A DNA stretch of 47,715 nucleotides from Fomitopsis serialis. Taxonomy: Eukaryota > Basidiomycota > Agaricomycetes > Polyporales > Fomitopsidaceae. Both the position numbers and the translations under genes were made by a program. Shown here in pieces: positions 35,447 to 45,624 of this stretch. The notes under the pieces were generated by a model, which was given only the letters and a program-made list of their open reading frames with translations, searched no databases and was not told where the DNA came from. The stretch lies in assembly GCF_022376445.1 (NCBI RefSeq), contig NW_025955265.1, forward strand, positions 1 to 47,715, given 5' to 3'. The first letter of the stretch is position 1. Each line of letters begins with the position of its first letter.

Positions 35447-35523
35447 GTGGGTACTGGGATTTATGTATGATGACTTTGCACTAACTACAGGGATCTTATA
35501 CAAAGATATGCCTATATGGCCTG
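35447..35523. repeat. Right terminal inverted repeat of the 3.16-kb element
   Basis: Contains gtactgggatttatgtatg, the exact reverse complement of the inner left block, and ends tatatggcctg. The duplicated target tcgcacc follows at 35524-35530. Confidence 0.85.
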
Positions 35524-36166
35524 TCGCACCGTGAGCCACCGGTCGGATCCTCGTCGAGGTAGACTACGTCAAGCGCCGGGGCCGATCAGTACCGGCAGCA
35601 GCGATTCACTAACCAAAGGTGCTCACCAGTCAGGCCATTTGGTGTTGCCCTCATGGTGGTCGCTTCCGCCTGCGCTTCGTCGACGAAATTCCGTATCCCG
35701 GATTGCCGCTTCAGCCCATCTAGCTGGCTCAACAGCGACTGAATGTGGGCGTCTTGAGCCAGCGAGCGCTTCCTTAGCTGTTCATGAGACCTACACAGCT
35801 ACTTATCAGTCTCTGTCGGCCGAGGAGGATTAAGGCTCGGAGTACTAACATGGCGGGTCGGCGCTTCTTGCGTCCACGGGGAACGCAGTCTGCTCCAGTC
35901 GTCTTGCACTTCATGCAGATCCCCTCATCAATGATCCACTCGCAGCGATGCTACCAGAGTCAGTATAGCCTTGTCGTGCAATGTGGTGAGCATACCTTGA
36001 GTGCCTTGCAGCCAATGCATGCCCCGGTCCTGCGATGACCGAATGATGCATCAGTGCAAGGTTTGAGAGGATACAATGCGGAATGAATGACTAACAGCCT
36101 ACTCGTAGCGGGTGGCCGAGAGGAGTAGGGATCGCTGCTCGACCCTTCGCTTTCCGTGTCGGACAT

Positions 36167-36560
36167 ACTACGTGGATGATAGTCGTTGTAAGCTGTATGG
36201 GCCCGGTTCGATATAGATTCCTGGTAGAGAATGCCGATAAGCTCCCCATGTTCGGCCGTTGACCTTTATATCCGACCGTGTCATGACTGGGCCGGTGACG
36301 AAGCTGTTCGCTTGGTTGCCCGCATGCGGCATCAACGCCGGCGCCTTCAGAAGAGCTGGTACAACAAAGCATTGAGTTTCGAATTAGTGAGGTGGGCCTC
36401 GGGCACGTACTAGTGGTGGCCGAAGTCGACGCCGCGCTGTCCAACGTCCTGACCCACCTGTGCTCCCGATTGCCAGTAAATGTCCAAAGTCCGGAAGACA
36501 CGGAAAGCACGGGGATCAACGTCAACTGTCAATGTGAACGATGGTCGATCATCGGGCAAA
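36167..36560 (-). promoter_or_regulatory. Promoter of copy C
   Basis: On the minus strand a GATATAAAGG box (plus 36264-36273) lies about 100 nt before ATG 36166, in the same position and sequence context as in copy A. Homology with the copy A upstream region continues to about 36560. Confidence 0.65.
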
Positions 36561-38703
36561 AGACAGGGAGGATCTTCGACCCCGCCGGCGGAGGAGGAGG
36601 TACTTAGCGCCCACCGGCATCTTACGGTCCTCCTCCTCCTCCTCTAGCTCCCTCTACTTACCCACTAGTCAAAATCTGGCAAAACCCTCCAAAACCTAGT
36701 CATGATCAGCTGTGGTCCCCCGACAGTCTGACGCGACTTGACGAGCACCAGGCAGATTAGCGATGAACATCCGCTGTCCGCGGCTACCTTACGGATGTCT
36801 TATTTAATTGGCGAAACGTAGGTAAGTACCGGCGTACTTACTTGTGCGGCTATGCTGCTACTTGCGAATCCGATCGCCGGCCGTCACTGTACGCACCTGA
36901 TATTTTGTCTGAGACCTGCACCGATGCCCGAGCCAAGTTCGTGGTTGTCATCAACCTTCAATGTTACATCCCTGCATACAGACTCTGGCGCTGATTTCAG
37001 CGGTACCGACTCGGAGACAAGCAGTGCCACTTCCAGTTCAAGGACAGCCTGAACCCAAGAATCGACGATAGGACCGGACGTTACCAGAACTTGAATACGG
37101 GCTGGTCTTGAAGGTTTCAAGCGACAATATTGAATCCACAAACAGCTGGAGTAAAGTGAGTTGTCGTTGGTCCTGCCGTTCTGAGCAGGTCTTGATCAGT
37201 GACTTGAAGGCAGGCGGAATCAGAGTCGGACCATGTGCACCCTGTCACGGTCCTCAGGCCTCAAGCTTCCGGCTCCACATGCGAGACAAGTTGACGTTTT
37301 GGTTGTCGGCTTTTCTGTTCCAGCTACGTTGGGCCTCGCGGTCGCGAAACGCCGAGTCCAGCGGAATTGAGATGGGATCACTCCGGACGCAGCAGACTTG
37401 GAGTCGGCGAACGGATTCGCGCGCTGATCCAGAACCTATCAGATACGGTGTGCCCACGTATGGAGCGCGCGTGGGTCTACCTCTGGCGTTCAAACGTTCA
37501 AGAACAAGGACTTCGCCGCATGGGCTGTGCATGCCAAGCAAGTACCTGCTCGAGATGATGCACCCATATGTAGTAGACTCATCACGGCGGCCGCCACTTT
37601 ACGCGCTGACTGCGCGCTGTTCTACTTATTGGAGATAAATAGCATTACCGCAGCACAGGTATGTCATCGAATGCATCATACTGGTCAACACCCGTGCACC
37701 GCATTGGATGCGGCTTAAGAGTATCTCTTTTTGGTCAGCAACGGAGACTAGATGCAGCTCACGGTTCACGGTACAGGGCTCGGGTGGTCGATTTTGAGGA
37801 GGCCCCGGCGGCGCCCCGGCGACTGGCTGGCAACAACGGCACTCGATCGCACCAACAGGCTGATTCCCTCTGCTTCCAGATAATTCCATATTGTTAGACA
37901 CCTTCCCGAAAGATCGTGCACAGGCGGAGGTCGCTAGGCTCTTATCTGACCAGTGTCTGACCTTCTCGTCTTGCGATCCGCACCCTCTGTCACCTGCTGT
38001 CGTGCTTCCGACCCATGTCATGTTGCAGGCGTTAAAACGATGTTTGGTAGACATTGTTGTACCGTGGAGCGTTCGCTGCCTGTAGGACTTCGGCAAGGTA
38101 AAGGTACGTTTGAATTCTAACAGTGCAGTGCTTCGCTTTGACATGGCTTGCTAACGAGCAGAAGGCAGGAAGTGAGCATGAATAATGGTCGAAGCTCGCC
38201 TTTAGTCACCACATTTCCCACCCCATTCACCAAGCTTCCCATTGTGCTGATTGAAAGGTCTCAGAAGGCCGTTTGAGAGAGCGGAACTGTAAAATGAAAA
38301 AGGAACGACAATGTGAGTCATGCTGATAGGTCATGCTACACCGCAACCAGTTTGTCAAGTGGGTCGCGGTCCCACCTTCTAGTACTCATTCATGTGCAAT
38401 TTGAAGTTCTCCCACGCAGACGTGCGTCATAAAGAAGGTTCCAGGATTTCTGTGAAGTACATGGCAAGTGGTTCGTGGTTCGTTTACTTACTGTACGCCG
38501 ACCTGTTGTCTAGTACATTTGCTCCTCAGTCAGTCTCATTTTGGATGTCAAGGACAAGTTGTATGTCACTATAGGCGAGGTGAGTGGATTACATCAATTC
38601 GGAGTACGCTCGTAGAGGCAGTAAGGTAGAAAGCTAGATAAATGTATGGGAGACAATCGCATAGGTTATCCTGACAGTACAGTGTACTCATACAACGTCT
38701 TGC
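36561..38703. other. Gene-poor region between copies C and D
   Basis: Starts with a GGA/TCC-rich tract (36588-36645). Contains a fragment related to the 24227-24477 element (about 37312-37395) and a stretch resembling 3235-3300 (about 37480-37555). No gene is recognised. The minus-strand frame 37626-38144 has no domain or plausible start context. Confidence 0.5.
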
Positions 38704-41602
38704 TTACGGCGGATTGGTCCCAAGGTGCAAATGCGCGTCGCCGCCCCACGGAGCCGATATCCAAGCCTGCTGGAGCTCAGCTGGCGGCGAGGGCACTGGC
38801 GACACCTGCCATCCAGATTGAGCAGTTTTGACGTTCGTCACAAAATTCTGGAATGCGAATGCACCCCCTCCATGCGAGGCCTCTACGAATTGTGCGGGGT
38901 TCGCGTCGAAGACCGTCTGATACCCCGTCGGACCCGCATCGTAATCCGCAGAACGAGGTTCTGGTGCCCACGAACGAGCTGGAAGCACATGAGACGGTCC
39001 ATCGGGGCCGGTATCTCGTCCTTCCAGATAGTGGTCGAGAAGCGACAAGAGGAAGCGGGCGTAGATGAAGGGATAATGCAGCTTGTCTAGAGCGACATCC
39101 GCCGAAGACCAGATTCGGATGAGCGAGCGCACGTCATTCAGGATACTCTCACGGAGCGCGGGGTCCACGAGGGAGTCGAAGCACGGGTCCAAAAGCTGCG
39201 AAGGCGTGTCAGACTGCGGATGCACGCGGGGCCGGCCATGACATACATTCAATAGGAATGCGGCTGAGTACGTGGTATGCAGATATTGTGGCTGACGACG
39301 TTTGGTTAGCACAGCCTAGATCAACGACGTTGTACCCTCACCTCAATGGCATAACGCAAGTGCCCAATGGGATACAGCTGTTCAACGTGTATACTTAGGA
39401 TCGCTCGTGCAATCTGGACGGACTTAGGAAATGTGAGGATGCCGTAGAATGCGGCAAACACTTCTACTTACTGAGTGGAAGATATCCGGGGCAAGAGTGA
39501 TCCCTTTCATCAGAGACCAGTGAACACCCGCGCCCAGAACTGTGAGTCTTTGACAGTACGTGACTCTGCCGACTCCATAATGAGCGCCGTCCCAGTAGTG
39601 GACATCAGATAAATGCTTACAACGTCAGCCTGGTATCGCGTTCAGCCCTCACTGCGTACTATTAGTCACATTCAGTGTAGCAGGCCGAACTCTTACCTGC
39701 CCAATTCGCCGACGTGTGGTGCTCCATGATACGCTGCTGCCAGTGAGAGACCCGTTCCGAAATTTTGTGGTCACACTCCCTCACAAGAGCAAGGACGTCG
39801 GGCTCCTCAAGGTAGTGGTGTGAGCTAGCTCATACAAACATGGAAATACAGGCACATACCTGCCATATATCGGGATTAGACATGTCCACCCGAATGTCAT
39901 CCAGCAGCGGCGAAACGAGCTGCATAATGTCCAAATACGCCGCAGAGTAGATGTCATACGGTGAGTTCAGAGAAGAGCACCTGTACCAGATATCAAATAT
40001 TTGGTCTACATAGTCCTTCCGCGGCTTCACGGGTGTTTTCCCTCGCTGAATGCAATGTGAAGTGTCGGCGGTCATGATGTGAAACCAGGTCCTTATGCGA
40101 TTGAGTCTCTCTCGCTCAGGAAGCTCCGGCGGTGGCGGGAAGTCGAGCCGTAGATAGTGCGATATCCTGCCGCAATGTAAACATGAGGGTTGGCAAGATC
40201 ACAGGCACAGATATGTCTCACCGGACAGCAGCCCCGATAAGTAACCAGTTTCGGTTCTCAGACCATCGCTGGAACGGGGCTGGGTATACCGTCATGAGAA
40301 TGTACGCCTGGCAGGTTTCAATACAGTGGCAGCTATCAATAAGGGTCTGTGCCACGGCCTCACAGGCGTATGCCATCGCCAGTTGATGCAGCTTTGGTCG
40401 ACACTGCCAGTGGCGTGATGCGACCGCGAGTACTATGGAACCTTATGAGCAATCATGTCGCAGAGAAGGATGTGCTCAATTACTCATTGTAAACAGAAGT
40501 GGTGACTTTGACATCAAGTACTGCGGCGTGTGCAGCCTTGGATCCAGGATCGCGAAGCACGTCTGCCAGAAAGATATGGCTCAACAATCAACAGTTCAAA
40601 AGTCATGCATCTAACGTGTAGTCTGTCATAATACCTGAAGTGTGAAAGTGAGCTATACGCGTGAAAGCTATGCACTTTCACAGTACTCACAGATCGAACA
40701 AAGCGGCAACATCTCGAGAACTGAACAAGCCGCTTTGGAGGATAGCAGGTTGACTGGTTCTGTTCGCATGATTTGCGGCTTTGTCAATCGCAAATCGACG
40801 TCAGTAGTTGCTCCATCCGTCAGGGCGTCACCGTAGCACAAAATTTACCATATTCATCCGCATAATTTGCGGGTCTCAGTAACCCGGGGTTTGACGGCGC
40901 TCCGAACGCTGATGACGACCCGGAGATTGATCCGGGGTACGCAGCAGACCGACCCCTCGGTACGCTGACTAATCAGTGTCCGTGAGTGTGAGTCCATCAA
41001 TGAAATCAGAGTGACACTGCATCGCATTCCGCCGACCTACCAAACATATCGCCTGCGTGTCTTCCAAGAGAGGCAGCTTCCGCTTGTGCTTGAGCAAGAC
41101 AATGGTGCATTTTAGAGCGCGCTTTCGTCTCGTCGAGCCGTTGCAGCAGCGACTGAATTTGCAAGTTCTGAGACTGCGACCGCTGTTGAAGCTCGTCCTG
41201 TGTTCTACGCGGGGACAATCAGCAGATAATTCATGACGTTTTGAGGAGTACAACTCACGGCGCTGGTCTTCGTTTCTTGCGACCTCGGGAAACACATTCG
41301 GTGCCACTAGCTCTGCACCTCACACACGTGTCCTCTTCAGGGATGAATTCGCAACGGATCTGCCACGCCTTAGAATGCTGTCGATTTGAACCACCTGCAA
41401 CGATATAGCTTACTTTGAGCGCTTTACATTGTATGCAAGCCCCAGGCCTGTCAAGAATTCGTGGATCAGCTTTCGAGAATCTCGGAGTTAAGGTTGACAG
41501 ATGTGCTTACGGTCTCCTAGGAGGAACTGATGAGCTGGATGAAGAGTTTTCCAGCTCTGCTGACCCTTGACGCTGGCTCTTTGGTTCCTGTGGCTGGGAC
41601 AT
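38704..41602 (-). CDS. Zn2Cys6 fungal-specific transcription factor, copy D
   Basis: A 685-residue model in 16 minus-strand exons: 41602-41511, 41447-41414, 41359-41259, 41204-41041, 40968-40849, 40778-40691, 40634-40616, 40562-40484, 40432-40222, 40166-39860, 39805-39697, 39651-39621, 39565-39472, 39413-39342, 39291-39247, 39195-38704. Every splice junction keeps phase. The zinc cluster has Cys at ~35, 38, 45, 54, 57 and 64 (CIQCKALK ... CEFIPEEDTCVRC), followed by GRKKRRPAP and a coiled coil (QNLQIQSLLQRLDETK). The regulatory core includes CQAYILMTVYPAP, RLNRIRTWFHIMTAD, CSSLNSPYDIY and TTYSAAFLLN. Exon lengths 34, 101, 164, 19, 79, 31, 94 and 45 equal those of copy A, and 211 and 307 equal those of copy B. 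It is the most diverged member. The start ATG is preceded by a TATA box. Confidence 0.88.
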
Positions 41603-44600
41603 CGCGTTTGTGGTTCACTGATTTCGATGTGCTGCGCGAGTCGGACGACGGACGGAGCAGATTCAATGCGCTGAGACCAATGGATTATATACCTTTGGAT
41701 GGGATAGTTCCTGAGATCCTGGTCGAACCACGATAGGCGGTCTCAGTTCATCAATTCGAATTGGTTGAAAGACCTACTTTCTTGGTCGAAAATGCGCCAC
41801 TCAACTCAATGGAACGCGGTCCCTCTGCGTCCGGTGAGTACAGTACACGCCGTATCAGGAAGATGGAGCACGAGGGAACCAGATCTCGATGTCGAGTCGT
41901 GTTCACCAGTGCCAGTCGCGCAGTGTGATGTTCGGTCGTGAAGGAACGTAGCAGTGGCACGTCGAGACCGTCGATTCGGAATCGCAGAGGCTGTGATTTA
42001 GCGTCGGAACCAAATGAGGGAGCATCCTCAGGAATTCCAGGTCTTGCGTCACTAGATCTGGGCCAACACGGCACACTCGGCAAACAAGAGCTGTCTGGAC
42101 TAGTACATAATGCGTGTGTCATTGTCATTGTACTGTGGCATGCAGTGCTGTAGCGACTACGCATGATAGGCGCTCAGGTCCCCCGACCTCGCAGCAAACT
42201 TGTAGAAACCCGATTTGGTGCACCGTCTTCCCCGGAGTGAGTTGAACAATCGACTGCGCACGCGTTACGCGTGCACAGCACAGTGCGCAGTGATGGACCT
42301 GCGATGAGTACAGATATGGGCGCCTCTGTGCGTTGCGCAGTAGTAGATCCAAAGTAGATCCCTTTGAAAAGACTCATCACATAACAGGGTGTTTGCAGGC
42401 CCAGGTCGATACGCCGAAGACGTGACTGAACACCTGAGTGAATGAGGCTATACATACCGCGGACACGCTTGCTAGACGGCTCGCTCCGCGGATGTAGACG
42501 TCGGGGAAGCCCCGAGGCTGAGGAGAACGTCCAAGCAACGCGCAGAACTGTCTAGCCGCGTCCTCTTCCCCGACTCCGCGGGGATTCCTCGCCATAACTG
42601 CACGACGTCGGCGGATGAAGTGCATCGACGGTTGTAATCTTCGCAAACTGGCAGCGCTGCCACATCAGCGATCTGAAACACGCAGTGCGCCGTCGCCCTG
42701 CAACCGAACCGATCAAGGTCAACTCCGCGCATGTCATCATTGTGCAACTCAGACAACGTACAATCTCTGGCTTTGCGGCGGAGTTAATAGCGCAGGGCCG
42801 TCCAGTAAAAAAGACTGCCACTCAGGGCAAGCCGCCGGGGGCGGAGGATAATTGCAGCCAAGCTTATCGACCAGTTACTGATCCGAGTTCCGAGTCGAAG
42901 CGACAGCGACGGGCCTCCGAAGGCCGGAATCCCTGAAGCGCAGTAAACATCGCGGGACTTCGTGGATGAGTCTACGCCACTGACCTAGGCTGGACGCTCG
43001 AGCGCTCAGGGATCGTCCCAGGAACGTTCACCTAAAGCATGCAGGGCTGCGGACAAACACGGCCAAAATACAATTCGGGGCGTCCGTTCGCGCATGCAGT
43101 CGAAGGAAGGCGAAAGTGCGACTGGATCGGTGCACTGATTGCGATACACGCTCTGCGAAGTTAGGCCACGATTTACTACAGAGAATCGTCTTCACATCAC
43201 TCATCACTTCCTGTGTCTGCTCCGTTCGGTTGTCCACTCACATGTCGACTGACTTTCCGAGTCATGGTTATCTCATACAGAGCATCTCCGCCGGGGGGCG
43301 GTTCAATGTACACAGATGCTAAACTGAGTAGAAGGCCAAGAAATGCATAGCTTTCGCAGATACTCCTGGAGATGAGCTCATCAGCAAAAAGACAAGAGAA
43401 TACATATGGAGGGCTTACATCACACGCCGCGAGCAACATACGAATGACCCGAATACCGAACAACAAGCCGTGACGTTGTTCTCCCGGAGGCGGCCTTGAC
43501 AACGGAAGCCAGAGGGTATGCAATCTAGTCGCCGAGACATATTCATTTTTGAGGGCGATCACACGAAGCCCTTCGGAGTGCCGGCGAGCAGTGGAAAGCG
43601 TGGGTCCGAGTTCCCACCTATGAGAAACATTCATGGGTGAGACCAACGCCCATAGGCATCGCTCGACCGTGTCGACCGTCGCTTGTCTAGCCGAGGATGG
43701 CCCTGCGTGCGCAAGAAATGACATATGTAGGTTTTCAGCTGCGTGGCAAGTCGTCTTCCAAGCTTTTGTACTTACCCTGCATGGTCGCATCGGGTCTTCT
43801 CGATGGTTCCATCAAAGCCAGACGCGATGGGGAATGGAGGCTGAGTCGGAAATTAATGCCCCCTATGGAGCGGCAGACAAAGGGTGGACGGATTTTTATT
43901 GAAACCAAGACGCGGAGGCGACGAATCTTGGATATTGTCTCACCTTCAAGATTTACACCTGCCTCCGTATGATCAGTTCCACAAACTCTGCAGCCCTTGC
44001 AGTGTCCTACGGCTCATTCGAACATATATTCGACCGGAAATTAGTACCGGATGAATTAACGTGATCCGTGTGGCGACGTTTCCCTAGCGGCAGCTCTTCT
44101 ACCAGGAAGCTATCACACGTTTGGCGCATGCACGCATAGTCTGCAGGAGAAGCCACGCTTACCAGGCTGGTCCCTGGAAGAACATCATCTACCTTCGAAG
44201 CACGTTGTGATCGGCAGATAATGCACTCACCCTCGGCATTGTAAAGTGGCCCGACGAGTCGTTAACATGGCGTTGAGTCGGCAGGTAACACAGCGGCATT
44301 GAACGTAGAGGTGAAAGACTGCAGCCAATTTGGTGGTCGCCAAGGTTCCACGCGCAAATCCACAATCAACGAAGTGGGCTTATCCATCATTTGGGCGCAA
44401 CATATACGTACGCGCCAGCTTTCCGCCGTCGACCAGTACTCCCAGCCCGCAATCCTGACAACAAGCATGTAGTAAGTGCCGGTACTAAAGGCGCGACTAT
44501 TACTTGGACGCGGAGAAGCCATCGTCAGAACGACCAGGATAAATGCAACAAGGGAGGGTGTGCTTAACGAGGAAAAAAGTGCCACCAAGGTCATTCCATC

Positions 44601-44699
44601 GTAAGTACAAAGGCGCGCTATCCTGTGCCGGAAGCGAAGCGCCCCTTAAATCATCTTGAATAGGAGGTAAAACATATCAGCAAATTCGGTCGTCCCCTT
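41603..44699. other. Gene-poor region; possible degenerate minus-strand gene traces
   Basis: The first ~90 bases hold the copy D promoter. Around 44594-44262 (minus) a frame begins MTLVALFSSLSTPSLVAF with a hydrophobic segment. At about 43790-43200 (minus) a frame includes VIRMLLAACD and later SYAFLGLLLSLAS. These could be exons of a multi-pass membrane protein, but I could not join them and recognise no family. From 41750 to 43000 I see nothing coding that I can defend. Confidence 0.35.
41685..41691 (-). promoter_or_regulatory. TATA box of copy D
   Basis: The minus strand reads GGTATATAATCC, 83-89 nt before ATG 41602, comparable to the TATA position in copies A and C. Confidence 0.6.
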
Positions 44700-44701
44700 T
44701 A

Positions 44702-45622
44702 CTGACGCTGAACCGGTAATGCAAACGCGTTTGCATTACTGTCCCGACTGCTCAAACAGAATGATCATGTCAATCTTTTGTTATAGAATCATATTTATAC
44801 ATCTTGAGAGCACACATGAATATTTCTGGACGTTCCGCGGTAGGGGAAAGTGCTTTCGGCAGTTCTGCAAACGAGAGACCCATTTGCCCGCCAAAGCATC
44901 GAGGTGCAGCATTTGGCGCCCACTCGAGATTAGGAGTCCGCCTGCTTGCCGTTATGCCGAATGCGCGTCTACTGCAGATGCTGAACCAGTAATGCAAACC
45001 GGCGCCGGCGGCTGCATCGAGTGCGAGTGCAAAGTGTGTATTACGGTACAGTGCAACAGCAACTAGAAGAGCATACAACATACTATAAATGTGACTATTA
45101 GCTACCGAGTAGACAGTATTAGTCGGATACTACGGTGTGATATTGGCTGCTAACGAAAGGCCGACACTGGCTTCAAAGGGAGTTGCCACCCGCCACTGCT
45201 TCCCAAGCGGAGATTGTTTCGGCATGGGGAGACGCCGCCGGTCACATTGCACTTCCCAACTCCAGTGCAATGTGCAGTGCAAACGAGCATCTTCCACTCG
45301 TACACACACCTCAGAAAATTTTAGGAAGCATATCTGGAAGGTATTTTATGTGCCTGAAGTCTCAAATTTGTGTTCCGAAGGAAGGATTGTAGTACCCGGT
45401 GCAGCAACTTCTCGTTACACCTGTATTCAGCCACCCGAAAACAGATCTTTGATTTTCTCCCGCGGCGTACAATACACCCAGCTACTTCTGCTTCATATAT
45501 GATATTAAGGTAGCATGTAGCAGTCGTATACGATTTTTTGGCCCAGTAAACGGCTCGGTATGAGGGGAGAAATGCGGCTGTTTGCATTACTGTGCCCGTT
45601 TGCATTACCGGTTCCGCGTCAG
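44702..45622. mobile_element. Non-autonomous TA-flanked inverted-repeat element, 0.92 kb
   Basis: The left end 44702-44727 (ctgacgctgaaccggtaat...) and the reverse complement of 45597-45622 match over 26 bp with one mismatch. Both ends abut TA (44700-44701 and 45623-45624), the target duplication of Tc1/mariner-type elements. A diverged internal copy of the end lies at about 44979-44999. No transposase frame is seen. Confidence 0.8.
44716..44739. repeat. Perfect 24-bp palindrome in the left end of the 0.92-kb element
   Basis: gtaatgcaaacg is followed directly by its reverse complement cgtttgcattac. The right end carries the same two words further apart and in a different arrangement. Confidence 0.92.
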
Positions 45623-45624
45623 TA

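Larger units (their letters stand above)
32363..35523. mobile_element. Gene-capturing non-autonomous DNA transposon (Pack-type), 3.16 kb
   Basis: Boundaries come from comparison with copy A and from the 7-bp duplication tcgcacc. The terminal inverted repeats are about 77 bp (32363-32439; 35447-35523). They are imperfect outside, sharing GGCAT, TGTAT, CCTGT, GTTAG and CAAA blocks, and perfect over the inner 19 bp (catacataaatcccagtac / gtactgggatttatgtatg). Short catgtatga/tcatacatg motifs repeat next to both ends. The interior holds a calmodulin fragment (minus) and GC-rich minisatellite-like DNA. No transposase is visible, so it must have been mobilised in trans. Superfamily is unassigned: the long TIRs and gene capture recall Mutator-type elements, but a 7-bp duplication is atypical. 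Confidence 0.88.
30193..36166 (-). pseudogene. Zn2Cys6 transcription factor, copy C, split by a transposon in exon 5
   Basis: Minus-strand exons: 36166-36096, 36029-35996, 35950-35850, 35790-35627, 35563-35524 | insertion | 32355-32261, 32205-32127, 32066-32048, 31993-31915, 31862-31649, 31588-31288, 31232-31130, 31075-31045, 30993-30900, 30845-30765, 30712-30668, 30618-30193. Each matches the exon length in copy A. Exon 5 is 40 + 95 = 135 nt, as in A, once the element and one target duplication are discounted. Splice sites, zinc cluster (CIGCKALK ... CEWIIDEGICMKCKTTGADC), coiled coil and regulatory core are intact, and I see no other stop or frameshift. The insertion separates the DNA-binding and dimerisation exons (1-4) from the regulatory domain. 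The allele is therefore probably null or makes a truncated product, but it was functional until recently. The insertion could also be polymorphic. Confidence 0.88.

Noticed and set aside
33085..35627. In-frame fusion of copy C exon 4 to the captured calmodulin exon
   Set aside because: Both are on the minus strand, but exon 4 ends in phase 1 and the calmodulin exon at 33438 needs phase 0, so direct splicing would not read calmodulin.
42174..44594. Multi-pass membrane protein gene on the minus strand
   Set aside because: Hydrophobic fragments exist, but no phase-consistent splicing or family signature could be built, so it is described only as possible traces.
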